This document shows, one piece after another, positions 24,583 through 35,000 of a DNA stretch of 64,000 nt. The DNA comes from Membranipora membranacea (lineage: Eukaryota; Bryozoa; Gymnolaemata; Cheilostomatida; Membraniporidae). The translations under genes were made by a program, and so were the position numbers. The DNA is taken from positions 10,352,001-10,416,000 of the forward strand of contig OU612068.1 of the NCBI GenBank assembly GCA_914767715.1. Direction: 5' to 3'. The stretch's first letter is position 1; every line of letters begins with the position of its first letter. The notes beneath the pieces were generated by a model, which did not search any database, had not been told where the DNA came from, and worked only from the letters and a program-made list of their open reading frames with translations.

Positions 24583-26406
24583 TTAGAGCAGATCCGTTTT
24601 AGATTCTGTTGTGGCAAGCACCTTGCTTGACGGTTTTAAGTCACTAGTTTTAGTACTGGCTTGCTCATCACTTTCCTCTTCCCCTGCTTTGTAAGCACTC
24701 CATATCTTAGGTCTAATAACTGCAGCTAGGCATAACATAAGGCCACTTAGTAAGCAGCAGGCACTCACAAAGTAAAAGCCGCTCCCTTTGTCAAGATCTG
24801 ACTCAATAAATCCGACACATAGAGGCGTAATGAAGGCTGCTGTACCACCAACAGCTTCCATCAGTCCATAAACAAAAGTGATGTCCTTAGCTGGGAACAG
24901 GTGAGCTGCAAGATTACCTTTGAAACCGAACGTTGTTCCGAATCCGGCACCAAGCGCCACTGAGCAAATAAAGATTCCTACCTTTGAATGGATAAAGGGA
25001 ATCGAAAACACGGCTGTCCCATAAAGAAAGTTGATTAGGATGTAAGCTATGAAGTAGTTCATACGAAATTTTAAACCATATAAGGTAAAAATCACCATGA
25101 AAGAGAGAAAACTCACACCACGTATAGTGTATGCAATAACAGCTACATTGGTATCAAAATGCTCCTTAATGTATCCAAATAAAGTAATATTCATTGCTGC
25201 TCTGACACCCACAACAAAAAATGTGTTCAACAAAAAGAAAGGAGTCACAAAATGTTTGAATGCTTTAGCATAGGTTGACAGTGTGTTGAGAATAGAAATG
25301 TCCTCTTCTTTTGGCAGCTGTGGCTTGAAGACTAATGGTGCAGCGATAGATGGAATAAGAATGGGAAGTAGACTGAACATTCCTATCTTGTATCCTAATG
25401 CGTCGAATGCAGCAGATGTGATGATGGGATGTGCAGTGAACCCGATCCCAACACCCAGGCCTATCCCTGTGTATGCTGCAGCTTTTCTCTTCTTGAAGTA
25501 ATGTGGGATAACTCCAACACTTGATGTAAAAGTAAGGCTTGCTCCTATAGCTATAATTAAATTAACATTGTATTCATTTTGAAAATTTAACTAACTTATA
25601 ATCGCCATTTGTCATTTAATTTTACTAATTTATAAAACCTAACTCTAGCCATTATCGGGTCAATCACTAAACATAAGGGATAGGTCGCCTGGGTTGTCTA
25701 GGGTGGCTGTCCAGGCTAGCAGATAGGTCAGATCTGCAATTAGGAAATTGAGGTCAAGGAGTTACCTAGATTTATCAATTGCTTTAAATCAGATTTGTGT
25801 TCTCCTGTCTGATTGCAAATCGCATTGTACATATGAGTGTCAACAGTATTACTTACCTGTCATAATGCTATAGGCCAATACTAACTGCCATATCTTGGTA
25901 ACAAACGCTGCTGATATCAGCCCTATCAGAGTAAGAAGAGCACCTACAGCTGCTATCACTCGACATCCTACTACCTTCATTACTAGTGTCTCTATGGGAA
26001 CTGTTGTAAGGAAGAAAACATAGTACGATAATATAATTTGTCTCCAGGTGTAGTTTTGAAAACACCTTGTTAATTTAACTTCCGCTGTAGTACCATGTCA
26101 TTTATGATGTTGTTTGCTCTAATAATACCTCAGGAATAGTAATCTCAAAACAGATATTTCGATCAGCTGTTATTTACAGTAGATTTATAATTAATGCACA
26201 GAGTACTTACCAGAAAACATAAATGCACCTATTGCAACTGAAGAAATCACGTTGGTTGTTGATTGATCTTTGTCAAATACTTCTGGGTAATAACCGCTCA
26301 TGACTCCTAAGTTTCCAGCTATAAAGCCATAGCTGCTGAAGTTACAAAGAATAATCATGACAAGGACAACCCAGGAGTAAAGTCCATCATGCGCGAAAGT
26401 TTCCAT
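24583..26406 (-). CDS. monocarboxylate-transporter-like MFS protein (SLC16 family)
   Basis: Three exons on the minus strand: 26406-26211, 26000-25857, 25550-24583; 435 aa. Residues near the start, HDGLYSWVVLVMI, match the DG.yGW motif before helix 1 of SLC16 proteins. IGASLTFTSSVGVIPHYFKKRKAAA, of which the core is SVGVIPHYFKKRKAAA, matches the conserved helix 4-5 signature. Hydrophobic segments fit 12 helices with a central loop (QLPKEEDISILNTLS). The cytosolic tail is charged (GEEESDEQAS). SLC16 proteins carry lactate, pyruvate and other monocarboxylates or aromatic compounds; this substrate is not predictable. An upstream GTG-initiated extension is possible in frame, but the ATG at 26406 is the sensible start. 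Exon 3 has two in-frame acceptors six bases apart (25550 or 25544). Confidence 0.85.
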
Positions 26407-26664
26407 GGCTGCGTCTGAGCTCACAGGGTGCACCGTTCTTTTTGTTGAAAGTGAGGCAAAGTCGTGAGGATATATCTATTTAAATAGGTTTCTCCTACTG
26501 GTAATTTATTTTACGTGACCTATCATCAGGTATTTTTCGAGCGGATGATCCCAGTTCGCGGCTCCCTTAATAGTATGATGACATTTTAAAAATTCAATGA
26601 CTCCAATTAACTTGAATTAACTTTTGTTAAAGGATTTGATAAAATACCAGCTGTGTAGTCATTT

Positions 26665-27184
26665 TTAGCAAAGCAAAAAGACATCCACTGCTCATATCAT
26701 AGAAATCTCAAAGCAATGAACCAAAAAAAATAAAAAGTTTCGCACAAGGACATTATTGAAAGATGTTATCGATTTTAAAGTGTAACCTGGGTCTAGAAAG
26801 GTCTAGATTCTAGAGTATGTTATCTCCCTGTTATAGATGACCACTAAACGTATGATCCACAAACAGTATAACCGATGACTATATTGGTATAACAGTAAGC
26901 CTAGTCCTGGCTTGCCTAGGACAGTCTCTAGGCTGCTATACTTACACAAGCAATTATCACAGCATTGGTCAAAGGTAGCGTAGTCTAAGTTAAGTGAACT
27001 TGTAAGAGGGGAGATAACATACTCTAGAGTCTAGACCCTTCTAGACCCTGGGTTTTCGTTTCGCACTTCAAAATCGGTTATATCATTCAAGAATGTCCTT
27101 GTGCGAATAAGTTTAGTTTTTTGTTCATTGCTATGAGATTATTTTAATATGAACAGTGGTTGTTTTTTGCTTTCCTAAACACTC
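26665..27184. mobile_element. MITE family A, copy 2 (full length)
   Basis: A 520-base element with arms of about 170-190 bases. The left arm starts 'agcaaagcaaaaagacatccactg' and the right arm ends 'cagtggttgttttttgctttc'. Both arms contain 'gtctagaaaggtctaga'-type and 'gagtatgttatctccc'-type blocks. It matches copy 1 at 241-663, including the centre 'agtaagcctag...cctaggacagt'. It has no coding capacity. It lies upstream of the MFS gene. Confidence 0.8.
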
Positions 27185-28380
27185 CAATCAACTTTGATAT
27201 GTTGTTAAAAACTGCCATCAATTTTTTCAGAATGCCAGTCTTACACGGTAATGACTTGTAACTATTAACTGAATCATAAGTGATATAACAATAATCATAA
27301 TCATATTTGCTGGTCTGTCCAGGATTGCGTCTAGTCAGAAATATGAGCTTAGGATCTAGCTACTCACATCGAGATATCTGCACAAAACGTTTCATTATTT
27401 GATGATATTGAACACATCATACCAGAATGGATAGAAAGGTAGCAAAACATTTTGCACAAAATGTGACAAAAATGACTGTGCAATCATAATTTTTTATAAG
27501 CATGTTACTCGCTAAATAAGAACACTAAATTTGGCAAAAATAAATTCAGCCATCAACTGGTTGAATTATTCCATCTGCTTATGGCTTTGAAGATGAGCTG
27601 ATGGCTGACAAATTTCAAGTGGTAAAGCAAATTGTCAGCTGATAGTCACACAATTCATCTAAGATTGATGATCGAAATTGCATAAACCATTTTAATAGTT
27701 CCTACAGCAAAAATAAGCTCACGTGGTGTGAGAATTTGAGCAGTCCCTGACAGTGACAGACCATATGAATGTACAACCTTACAGGTAACAGAGAGCCTTT
27801 TGTGTAGCCTGAGTCCCTCCCCCCAGACTCTTGCACCCCCTGCCCGACAGCCCCCCCCCCCCCTTTGTGGAGCATCTCTTGTCTATTTTGGTTGTGTTTT
27901 TAGGTATGCTGTTGCCTGTTCTTACGTTAGCATGTTGTTTTACATTTTCTGCACTGACCTGATCAAAGTGTACTATAATTTCGTATCCAGGGAGGATGGA
28001 ACAAATTGCAATGACCGGAAGGCGGGTAGACTGAATAGCAAGTTGGCTGAACTATCCATTTAAATTGGTCAGTTCCAAGTCATTGATTGACAATGGAAAT
28101 GGTTATGCCATCACCATGAAGGGGTGAGCAGTAAGATACAAGGATTTTTAGTCGGAAGAACCAATGTTTTGAAGATTTGGCTCAATCTCGGATCCTCAAA
28201 AGAATGATTCTTCTAGGGTGAACAGATAAGTCACAACTTAGTCCAATCTAGCTCGAGATCAAAATGCCCATGGAAATGTAGTGAAAATACGATGAGAATG
28301 TTTTGACTTCGCAAATTTCCTATTTTTTGTTGACTAATGGCATGTCATCTGAATCAGGATGCTTCATGATAGTACAATTA
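27185..28380. other. gene-free stretch before the large palindrome
   Basis: Contains a C-rich run at about 27820-27864. An open frame at 27800-28063 has no recognised domain and is probably chance. Nothing else is supported. Confidence 0.4.
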
Positions 28381-29740
28381 TTAAGGTAATGTCAAAGACC
28401 GATCCGAATATCAACATATCATATACCGTTGGAAAGCTGCCGAGCTACTGAAAATGAATACCTGAACAAAAACTTGATTCGATGACGTTGTGTCATTAAA
28501 GGGAGGAAATGAGGCAGAAAACGCTGTTTTTGTCAAAGCAGATGGAGGAGTCAAATTAATAGCAAGAAATTTCAAAACAGGTGGAATGTATACTAAGAGA
28601 TTGAGTTCATAGTAAAATTTGATTTTCTTTGATATATGACTAGTCTAAACTGACTTTTTACGTCACGCCATACAACGCATTTTTTTTGTGAAGCCGTGAA
28701 AATATGTGAAAATTCAATCATTAATTCAGAACAGATCATAGGCTCGAAACAAAATTAATTATGATTCTCCCTTAGAGTACACTTCAAATGTCATACATAT
28801 TGACTTTCAACAAATTAGCTTGCATATTGCTAAAACAGTAGACTCTCGAATACACCTGATATTTTTCGCAACTTTTGCATAACGTCAAATGTGCTGTCCA
28901 AATGACCATTATTGTGGCCAAACAAAGTTTTTTTGAAAGTTCTCACATACGAAGCCGCTTTTATTACCCATTGTGCACGCAGGAAATGCCAAAAGACTGC
29001 AACTTCGTTTTTCTTGAATTTAACGCAAAAGAATGGCCAAAAACACCTCAAAAGTCCCAAAAAATAGCTGTTTTTTGGCATTCTTTTGCGTTAAATTCAA
29101 GAAAAACGAAGATGCAGGGAAAAAATCTTTTGGCATTTCCTGTGTGCACCATGGCTAATGAAAGCAGCTTCGTATGTGAGAACTTTCAAAAAAACTTTGT
29201 TTGGCCACAATAATGGTCATTTGGACAGCACATTTGATGTTATGCAAAAGTTGCAAAAAATATTAGCTGCATTCGAGAGTCTACTGTTTTCGCAATATGC
29301 AAGCTAATTTGTTGAAAGTTAATAGGTATGGCATTTGAAGTGTACTCTTAGGGAAAATCATAATTAATTTTGTTTCGAGTCTATGATCTGTTCTGAATTA
29401 ATGATTTAAATTTCACATATTTTCATGGCTTCACAAAAAAATGCATTGTATGGCGTGACGTAAAAAGTCAGTTTAGACTAGTCATATAGCAAATAAAATC
29501 AAATTTTACGATGAACGCAATCTCTAAGTATGCATTCCACCTGGTTTGAAATTTCTTGCATTTAATTTGACTCCTCCATCTGCTTTGACAAAAACAGCGT
29601 TTTCTGCCTCATTTCCTCCCTAAAATGACACAACGTCATTGAGTCAAGTTTTTGTTCAAGTATTCATTTTCAGTAGCTCGGCAGCTTTCCAACGGTATAT
29701 GATTTGTTGATATTCGGATCGGTCTTTGACATAACCTTAA
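28381..29740. mobile_element. 1.35-kb near-perfect palindrome flanked by TTAA
   Basis: The left arm 28385-29043 and right arm 29071-29736 are inverted copies of about 660 bases with a loop of about 27 bases. They differ by scattered substitutions and small indels. The ends read ggtaatgtcaaagaccgatcc and, inverted from the right, ggttatgtcaaagaccgatcc. TTAA stands at both borders (28381-28384 and 29737-29740). A TTAA target site is typical of piggyBac-type insertion, but the end sequence is not a classical piggyBac terminus. Open frames inside the arms mirror each other and have no recognised domain. Confidence 0.75.
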
Positions 29741-30300
29741 GTAATTATTCATTTGAGAAGAAAAACTCTTATTGGTCAAATATTGTCCTTTTATCCATTT
29801 TTTTTATTCTAGCAGTCTCATTGACATTTTTTATCTGGGTACGTAGACATGTTTATTGAGTTTTTTATAACATCAAGAGGAGATAAATACACCTGAGGGT
29901 GTTGGGGGATGAAACAACCAGGGAGGGTGGGAGGCGATATAACACCCTCCCTGTAACAATCAACATTGAAATTTCCCTTATTTGGGCTCAAACACACACA
30001 TCTCTTGTGGCTAACTTCGCCATCTCACCATCCCCAGATGGGTTGATAGCACAAATTAGCAAGCCCACTATTCACTACTCGGAGCCACGCACTTGCGCCC
30101 CACAGCACAGTCCTGTCCATCATTTCTACCATATGAAACACAGCGTACGTGTTAGGGTTATTGGCCTCATATGGCCCATTTTTGGAACCCTTTGTAGTGA
30201 TTTAGCTGTCTTTCAAACTTGAGCTAAAACAAGAAAAGAAGAAACTTTTTGACAAACAATAAAGATTCAATTTTTCATTCTCATTTTATTTTTATGCGCG
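29741..30300. other. gene-free stretch after the palindrome
   Basis: An open frame at 29899-30222 has no recognised domain. A 35-base palindrome lies at 29919-29953. An AATAAA stands at about 30259. I see no reason to call a gene. Confidence 0.35.
29919..29953. repeat. 35-base CAGGGAGGGTG palindrome
   Basis: A perfect 11-base arm CAGGGAGGGTG pairs with CACCCTCCCTG around a 13-base loop. The arm sequence is shared with the insertion at 45357. Confidence 0.6.
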
Positions 30301-30329
30301 CCTGACGCACCCCCATCCCTACCGGGGAA

Positions 30330-30435
30330 GCTTGGACCCAGTGACTGATGACCATGATAATGCTGAAGTACCCATTGTGGTTTTCATTAAGCGGTATATA
30401 AATAAACTCATTATTATTTTTATTGTTATTGTTAA
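30330..30435 (+). mobile_element. possible SINE or LINE 3' tail
   Basis: The sequence 'ttaagcggtatataaataaact' is followed by an (att)n run. This resembles the conserved 3' tail of several retroposon families. No head or body could be identified. Confidence 0.35.
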
Positions 30436-30763
30436 ATATCTTCATAAAGAAAATAAAAGTGTGGAGAAATATCCATATCTCAGCTGTCCTGGCTTAATTA
30501 TGCTCATTTTTGAGTCTCAGGGGCTAAGGCTAGTCCTGATCTGACTCTATTACTGAAACTGAAATAATCGGACAGTAATAAAACGGGCTCATCACTATTT
30601 TTATTGCTTTGATTCATAAATTGCAATTTAATTCGGAAATATTTCATTGTTAGGAAACTTTAGACAGACAGTTCAACGATTATCTGAATAACCAAAATAT
30701 ATGTGAAAATATTTATACACAGCTACTACAGCTCGCTGTGTGACAAGCCACAGACAAAAAGCT

Positions 30764-31037
30764 ACAGCACTTATATCGGCGCCACCATAAGCTCAGATTG
30801 TCGTTTCACCAAAGTGACTTCACAATTTTTCCAAACACGATGGTCCATAGAAGAAAGCCTTGGTGTTAGTTAGGAGGATTATGGGGCATTGTACTGTCTA
30901 TGTGATACCAATCAAATGACTCACCTGAATTTGACGGCAGGTTTCTGATCTCCAGCAGCTCCTCTCCAGCACTTATATCGGCGCCACCATAAGCTCAGAA
31001 AGTGACTTCACAATTTTTCCAAACACGATGGTCCATA
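30764..31037. repeat. two-copy direct repeat
   Basis: About 85 bases starting 'agcacttatatcggcgccacc' and ending 'aacacgatggtccata' occur at 30764-30849. They occur again at 30966-31037, where the second copy lacks 14 bases after 'ataagctcag'. A reading frame over the second copy (31008-31226, minus) has no recognised domain. Confidence 0.7.
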
Positions 31038-31257
31038 TTCATGGGTTGTTCCGCTAACCATAGTACTGAGCAACTTGAGTAATTTTGGTCTCTTGATGGG
31101 AACTCTGGGGCCTATGAATGATCTATTCCCAGAACTCTTCGGTAAGTACCAATGAAAGACAAACGCTATCGCATCAGTAGCTAGGCCAGTCATCTCTTTC
31201 GCAAGTGAGAGAAAATCATTGATCAATTACACTTTATCAAAAATCTGAATGGACTTG

Positions 31258-31334
31258 ATGGTAGTAGCATTTCAATATCAACTACACTCCGATCAAAATT
31301 TAGGCCCCATTTGATATTGAAATGCTACTACCAT
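31258..31334. repeat. perfect 24-base hairpin
   Basis: Arms 31258-31281 and 31311-31334 are exact inverse complements (starting atggtagtagcatttc) with a 29-base loop. No target duplication is visible. It could be a small transposon remnant or a small-RNA hairpin. Confidence 0.6.
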
Positions 31335-31436
31335 TTACCTGGGAACGCATGAGCAAAAAGCTGGTGTACATATGACTTGCTACATACCATATATGTGAAG
31401 TTTGAGATTTGTCACAAGATTTGCATCAAGTTGCAT

Positions 31437-31640
31437 AGGAGTTGTCCTCTCATCGACTTAAATAAGACAATTCCTTATAGTCCATCATCTTCCTGTATCT
31501 AACTTGAAGAAATTTCGCCTGCCTCATTACCCAGGCAGTTGACAGATTTCATGTAATAGATTTTGATATGTTAGCTAATTACACAAGCAAATACCTGATT
31601 TGGGTTTTATGTAGTTTATTTTTGTACCTGTACATAAATT
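31437..31640. repeat. dispersed repeat C, copy 2
   Basis: Related along its length to 22703-22927 in the SNAPC1 3' UTR, ending in the same 'acctgtacataaattag'. Confidence 0.65.
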
Positions 31641-32038
31641 AGATAACACAAAATAATATATTAATAACAGCTTCTACTGTTGGCTACAACCGCATCAAGC
31701 ATTGTATGTCTATCATCATGTTTGCGCAACAAAAACAGTGCAACAGAAAAAAATGGCAAAAGATAAACGACTCAATTGTGTGGAATGTGTTATAGTGCAT
31801 AAGCTAACAACATGTCAGTAAAATCAATCTGAGTTAGCGGAAAAAATTCCAAGGAATGAGTGTGATTCTGCATAGATTTGAGTTATATAATACGATTTCT
31901 TTCGACCGAAGGATCTGATGGAGCCACATTGAAAAATATGAGCATTACAAATTAACACTAATTCTTACCATGTGGTCATTACTTTGTAAATTATTCCTAT
32001 TAAATTTTGAGGATGAGAGTATAGAGGTTCTGAGCTAT

Positions 32039-35000
32039 CTAGTTATAGATATCTAAGTCTCGACTTCTATTGTCCATAGTGTACTGTAGTTGAGCAAACG
32101 GTGGAGCACTGCCACTGTATCGTCCTGCCAGAGAGTTAGAAGCTGGGATCGGTGTGAGTATCATACCGTGGGGTCCTAGAGTACCACTCATGTGACTCCT
32201 GGTGTCATAGTCAAGGCCATTATCATAGCTCGAGTTCCTGTTCTCATACACTAACCACACCCCCAGTATAAGAGTGAGAACTGTCAACACTATACCCCAC
32301 ACTATGAATATAATAACCCAGTTCTCATTCACCCAGGCTGTCTGCTCGATAGGTACTTCTGTAGAATAAAAAATACATTAGTTTTTAGGATTGGTGTTCA
32401 TAAGACAGTGCTGCAGCCATGGTTGGATTTCGTGAACCTTGTAGCATAACCGAAAGTTATTTCCGCATAGCTTCTGATACAATAATATCAGCTTGCGTGA
32501 ACATTTTTGTCCATGCTTTCTTTGCTCTCATGTTATATAAGATAACCGCAGGTAATTTTGTCAGTTGTGTTCACTGATTTAGAAAAAGAATTTTCACTGC
32601 TGCAGTAAGGAACTATCCACGTCAATGGCTAAAAACTGTTTACTGGCCTTACCTTCAGGTGAACTGGCTTGTCTGCTGGACTGCACTCCACCCCTTGAAG
32701 CCACAATGATGGTGGTTGGTAAACACTGGTTACCAGAGGCCAGAAGTTCACAGCTATCCTCCTCCCCACAGCTAGTACATGCCCCAACATCTGAAAAAAA
32801 GGCCACAAAATAATGCCTGTAAGTTTTTAAAGGTAATATTGAGGTCCTGCTTATCCACCTAATAACAGGTTTTGGGAGAAATTGAAATTAGCATGGTTAA
32901 CAAGCTGAAATTGATGCAGTTTGAACAAATATCAATCATAATACTGATAACAAGAGGTGTTGGCGGCTTAAAACTACCATGCAAAGAAAAAAAATCTATT
33001 CAATCTTCCCCTATCTGCTGTGGAAGGCTAAATGCCCATTTTCTCAGGCACAGGCTGGTAAATATGTGATAGAATAGCAGGTTTGGTTATATTTATATGG
33101 GATGGAGGTGGGGAGGGGGAGGATGTCCTTACCTCTAGCACATGTCCGCCCGTCTGAATGTATAGTGTATCCTGACATACAGCTGCAGGTATGACCCCCA
33201 GCACTGTTGGTACATAGCTGATCGCACATGGGGAGTAAACATTCATCAATATCTGAAAGATGTAGAAAATCCCAACGAATCATATGAGAGGTGATCAATG
33301 AATAAGCTCCCCTGAAGGTAACTTATGTTTGAAACTAATGATTGCGTCGTGAATGCCAAGTTATAAGTATGCATTGTCCCCTAGTTGTCAGAGGTGATGC
33401 AACTCCCTTTATTGATGATTCGGGAGATTTGCTATTTTACAGTTAATGTTGATTATCGTTGAATGATTATATACCTGTACAAGTTGTATTGTCTCCTGTG
33501 GCAAACTCGTATCCTGCGTCGCATTGACATATTGGTCCTACTAAAGTCTGCTGGCAAACTCCGTTTTGACACACAACTCCTGTACAATCTGGTGCTGCGT
33601 CTATCACATCTGTCAATGTTTTAAATAATACGGATAACAAAAACAGCAAAATTCAATCCAAATTTAGTGTTTTTTCTTGCTGTATGCTTATAACTTGATT
33701 GAGATAAATAGTTGTAGGCTAGAACTGACTGTATATGCGGTCATAATACCTTGCAGGCTTCCACCTTCAGGACCACGCGCTCCTCTTTCTCCAGTATCTC
33801 CCTGTTCTCCTTGCGATCCCACATCACCAGGTGAACCGGTATCTCCAGCCACTCCATCTTGTCCTCCAGCTCCTCCAGTTCCCTGTTCCCCTTTGGAACC
33901 TTGTGATCCCTTGGCTCCTTGTAGTCCGGGCAGGCCAACCAGACCTTTTTCTCCAATAACACCCTCGTCACCCTTTGCCCCTGCAGAACCTGTATTTCCC
34001 TGCGGTCCAGTTGCACCTGCAATTGGAGAGTAGATTCAGTCTTCTTAAACCTGCGACTTTGCAGATTTGAAACAACAGTACAGCTATTCATTGCATAGTG
34101 ACAGTATTTGCTCCTTTTCAGTATACACAAAACAGCCAAAATACAATTTCAGTATCTGGAACTTACCAAATACTCCAATTGTTCCAGTAAAGCCAGTAGC
34201 ACCAGGGACATTGTTTCCATCCTCTCCTTGGTCTCCCAAATCTCCTTTGGACCCCTTGACTCCAACAAATCCTGTGGCTCCTTGCGCTCCCTGGCAGAAA
34301 ATAATGTTCAGAATGATCATCATTGAATGTGAGGTCAATCAAATTGGTTTAGTCATTAGTCTATACATGAAACATTCTCAAATGAAAGTCCAGACAATAA
34401 TAATAAGTGCAAACTTTATGATACAATTGGGTAGCCAGAAAAGTGTGTTTAATGGTATGCACATTGATTTTCCATACTCAAAGGATCATTGAGTGTGCCA
34501 GTTATAAAGGGTACTAGGGATTAAATGTAAGTTGTCTTACCTGTGCCCCTGCATCACCTTGACTACCAGTAGCTCCTCTCTGACCTCCCTGACCTTTATC
34601 TCCCTTCACACCAGTAGAGTATACATGTGTAGTCGGCCCAGATACCTCTACAATATACAGATTATTATTGTTATCTCGATGGAATGGTTTTTTGGTGCAA
34701 ACTCATATTGAGAACGCTCCCGAAGGAGACCAGATGTTTCTGACTATCGGACCAAACCAGCCTTCTTTTTTAACAAGCTCCCATTTGGTCGATACAAAGC
34801 TGTCACGCAGACAGTTTCAGAGCATGCTGTGTCGATTAGCTCATTAGTATACTTTTACAACAACTAGTCAATATTTTTTACCCTTTTTTAACTTTTTACC
34901 AGTCAAGCCAGCCAAAACAATTTTAAACTTTTACAAATCACATTCATTGCTCACTTATCAGCATATTACTCATCATTAAGTCAGCAAGAGTGTACTATAC

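Noticed and set aside
28830-29213. Open frames on both strands at the centre of the large palindrome
   Set aside because: They are mirror images created by the inverted arms, with no recognisable domain and no codon evidence.
29899-30222. 107-codon open frame near the CAGGGAGGGTG palindrome
   Set aside because: No domain, no splice context and a repeat-rich setting; probably chance.
34084-34139. Alternative frame (Glu/Leu-rich) reading through collagen exon 8
   Set aside because: The correct frame gives continuous Gly-X-Y; the other is an out-of-phase shadow.
33677-34326. Pro-rich open frames on the plus strand opposite the collagen exons
   Set aside because: They are antisense of Gly-X-Y codons, which always produces Pro/Ser-rich frames.
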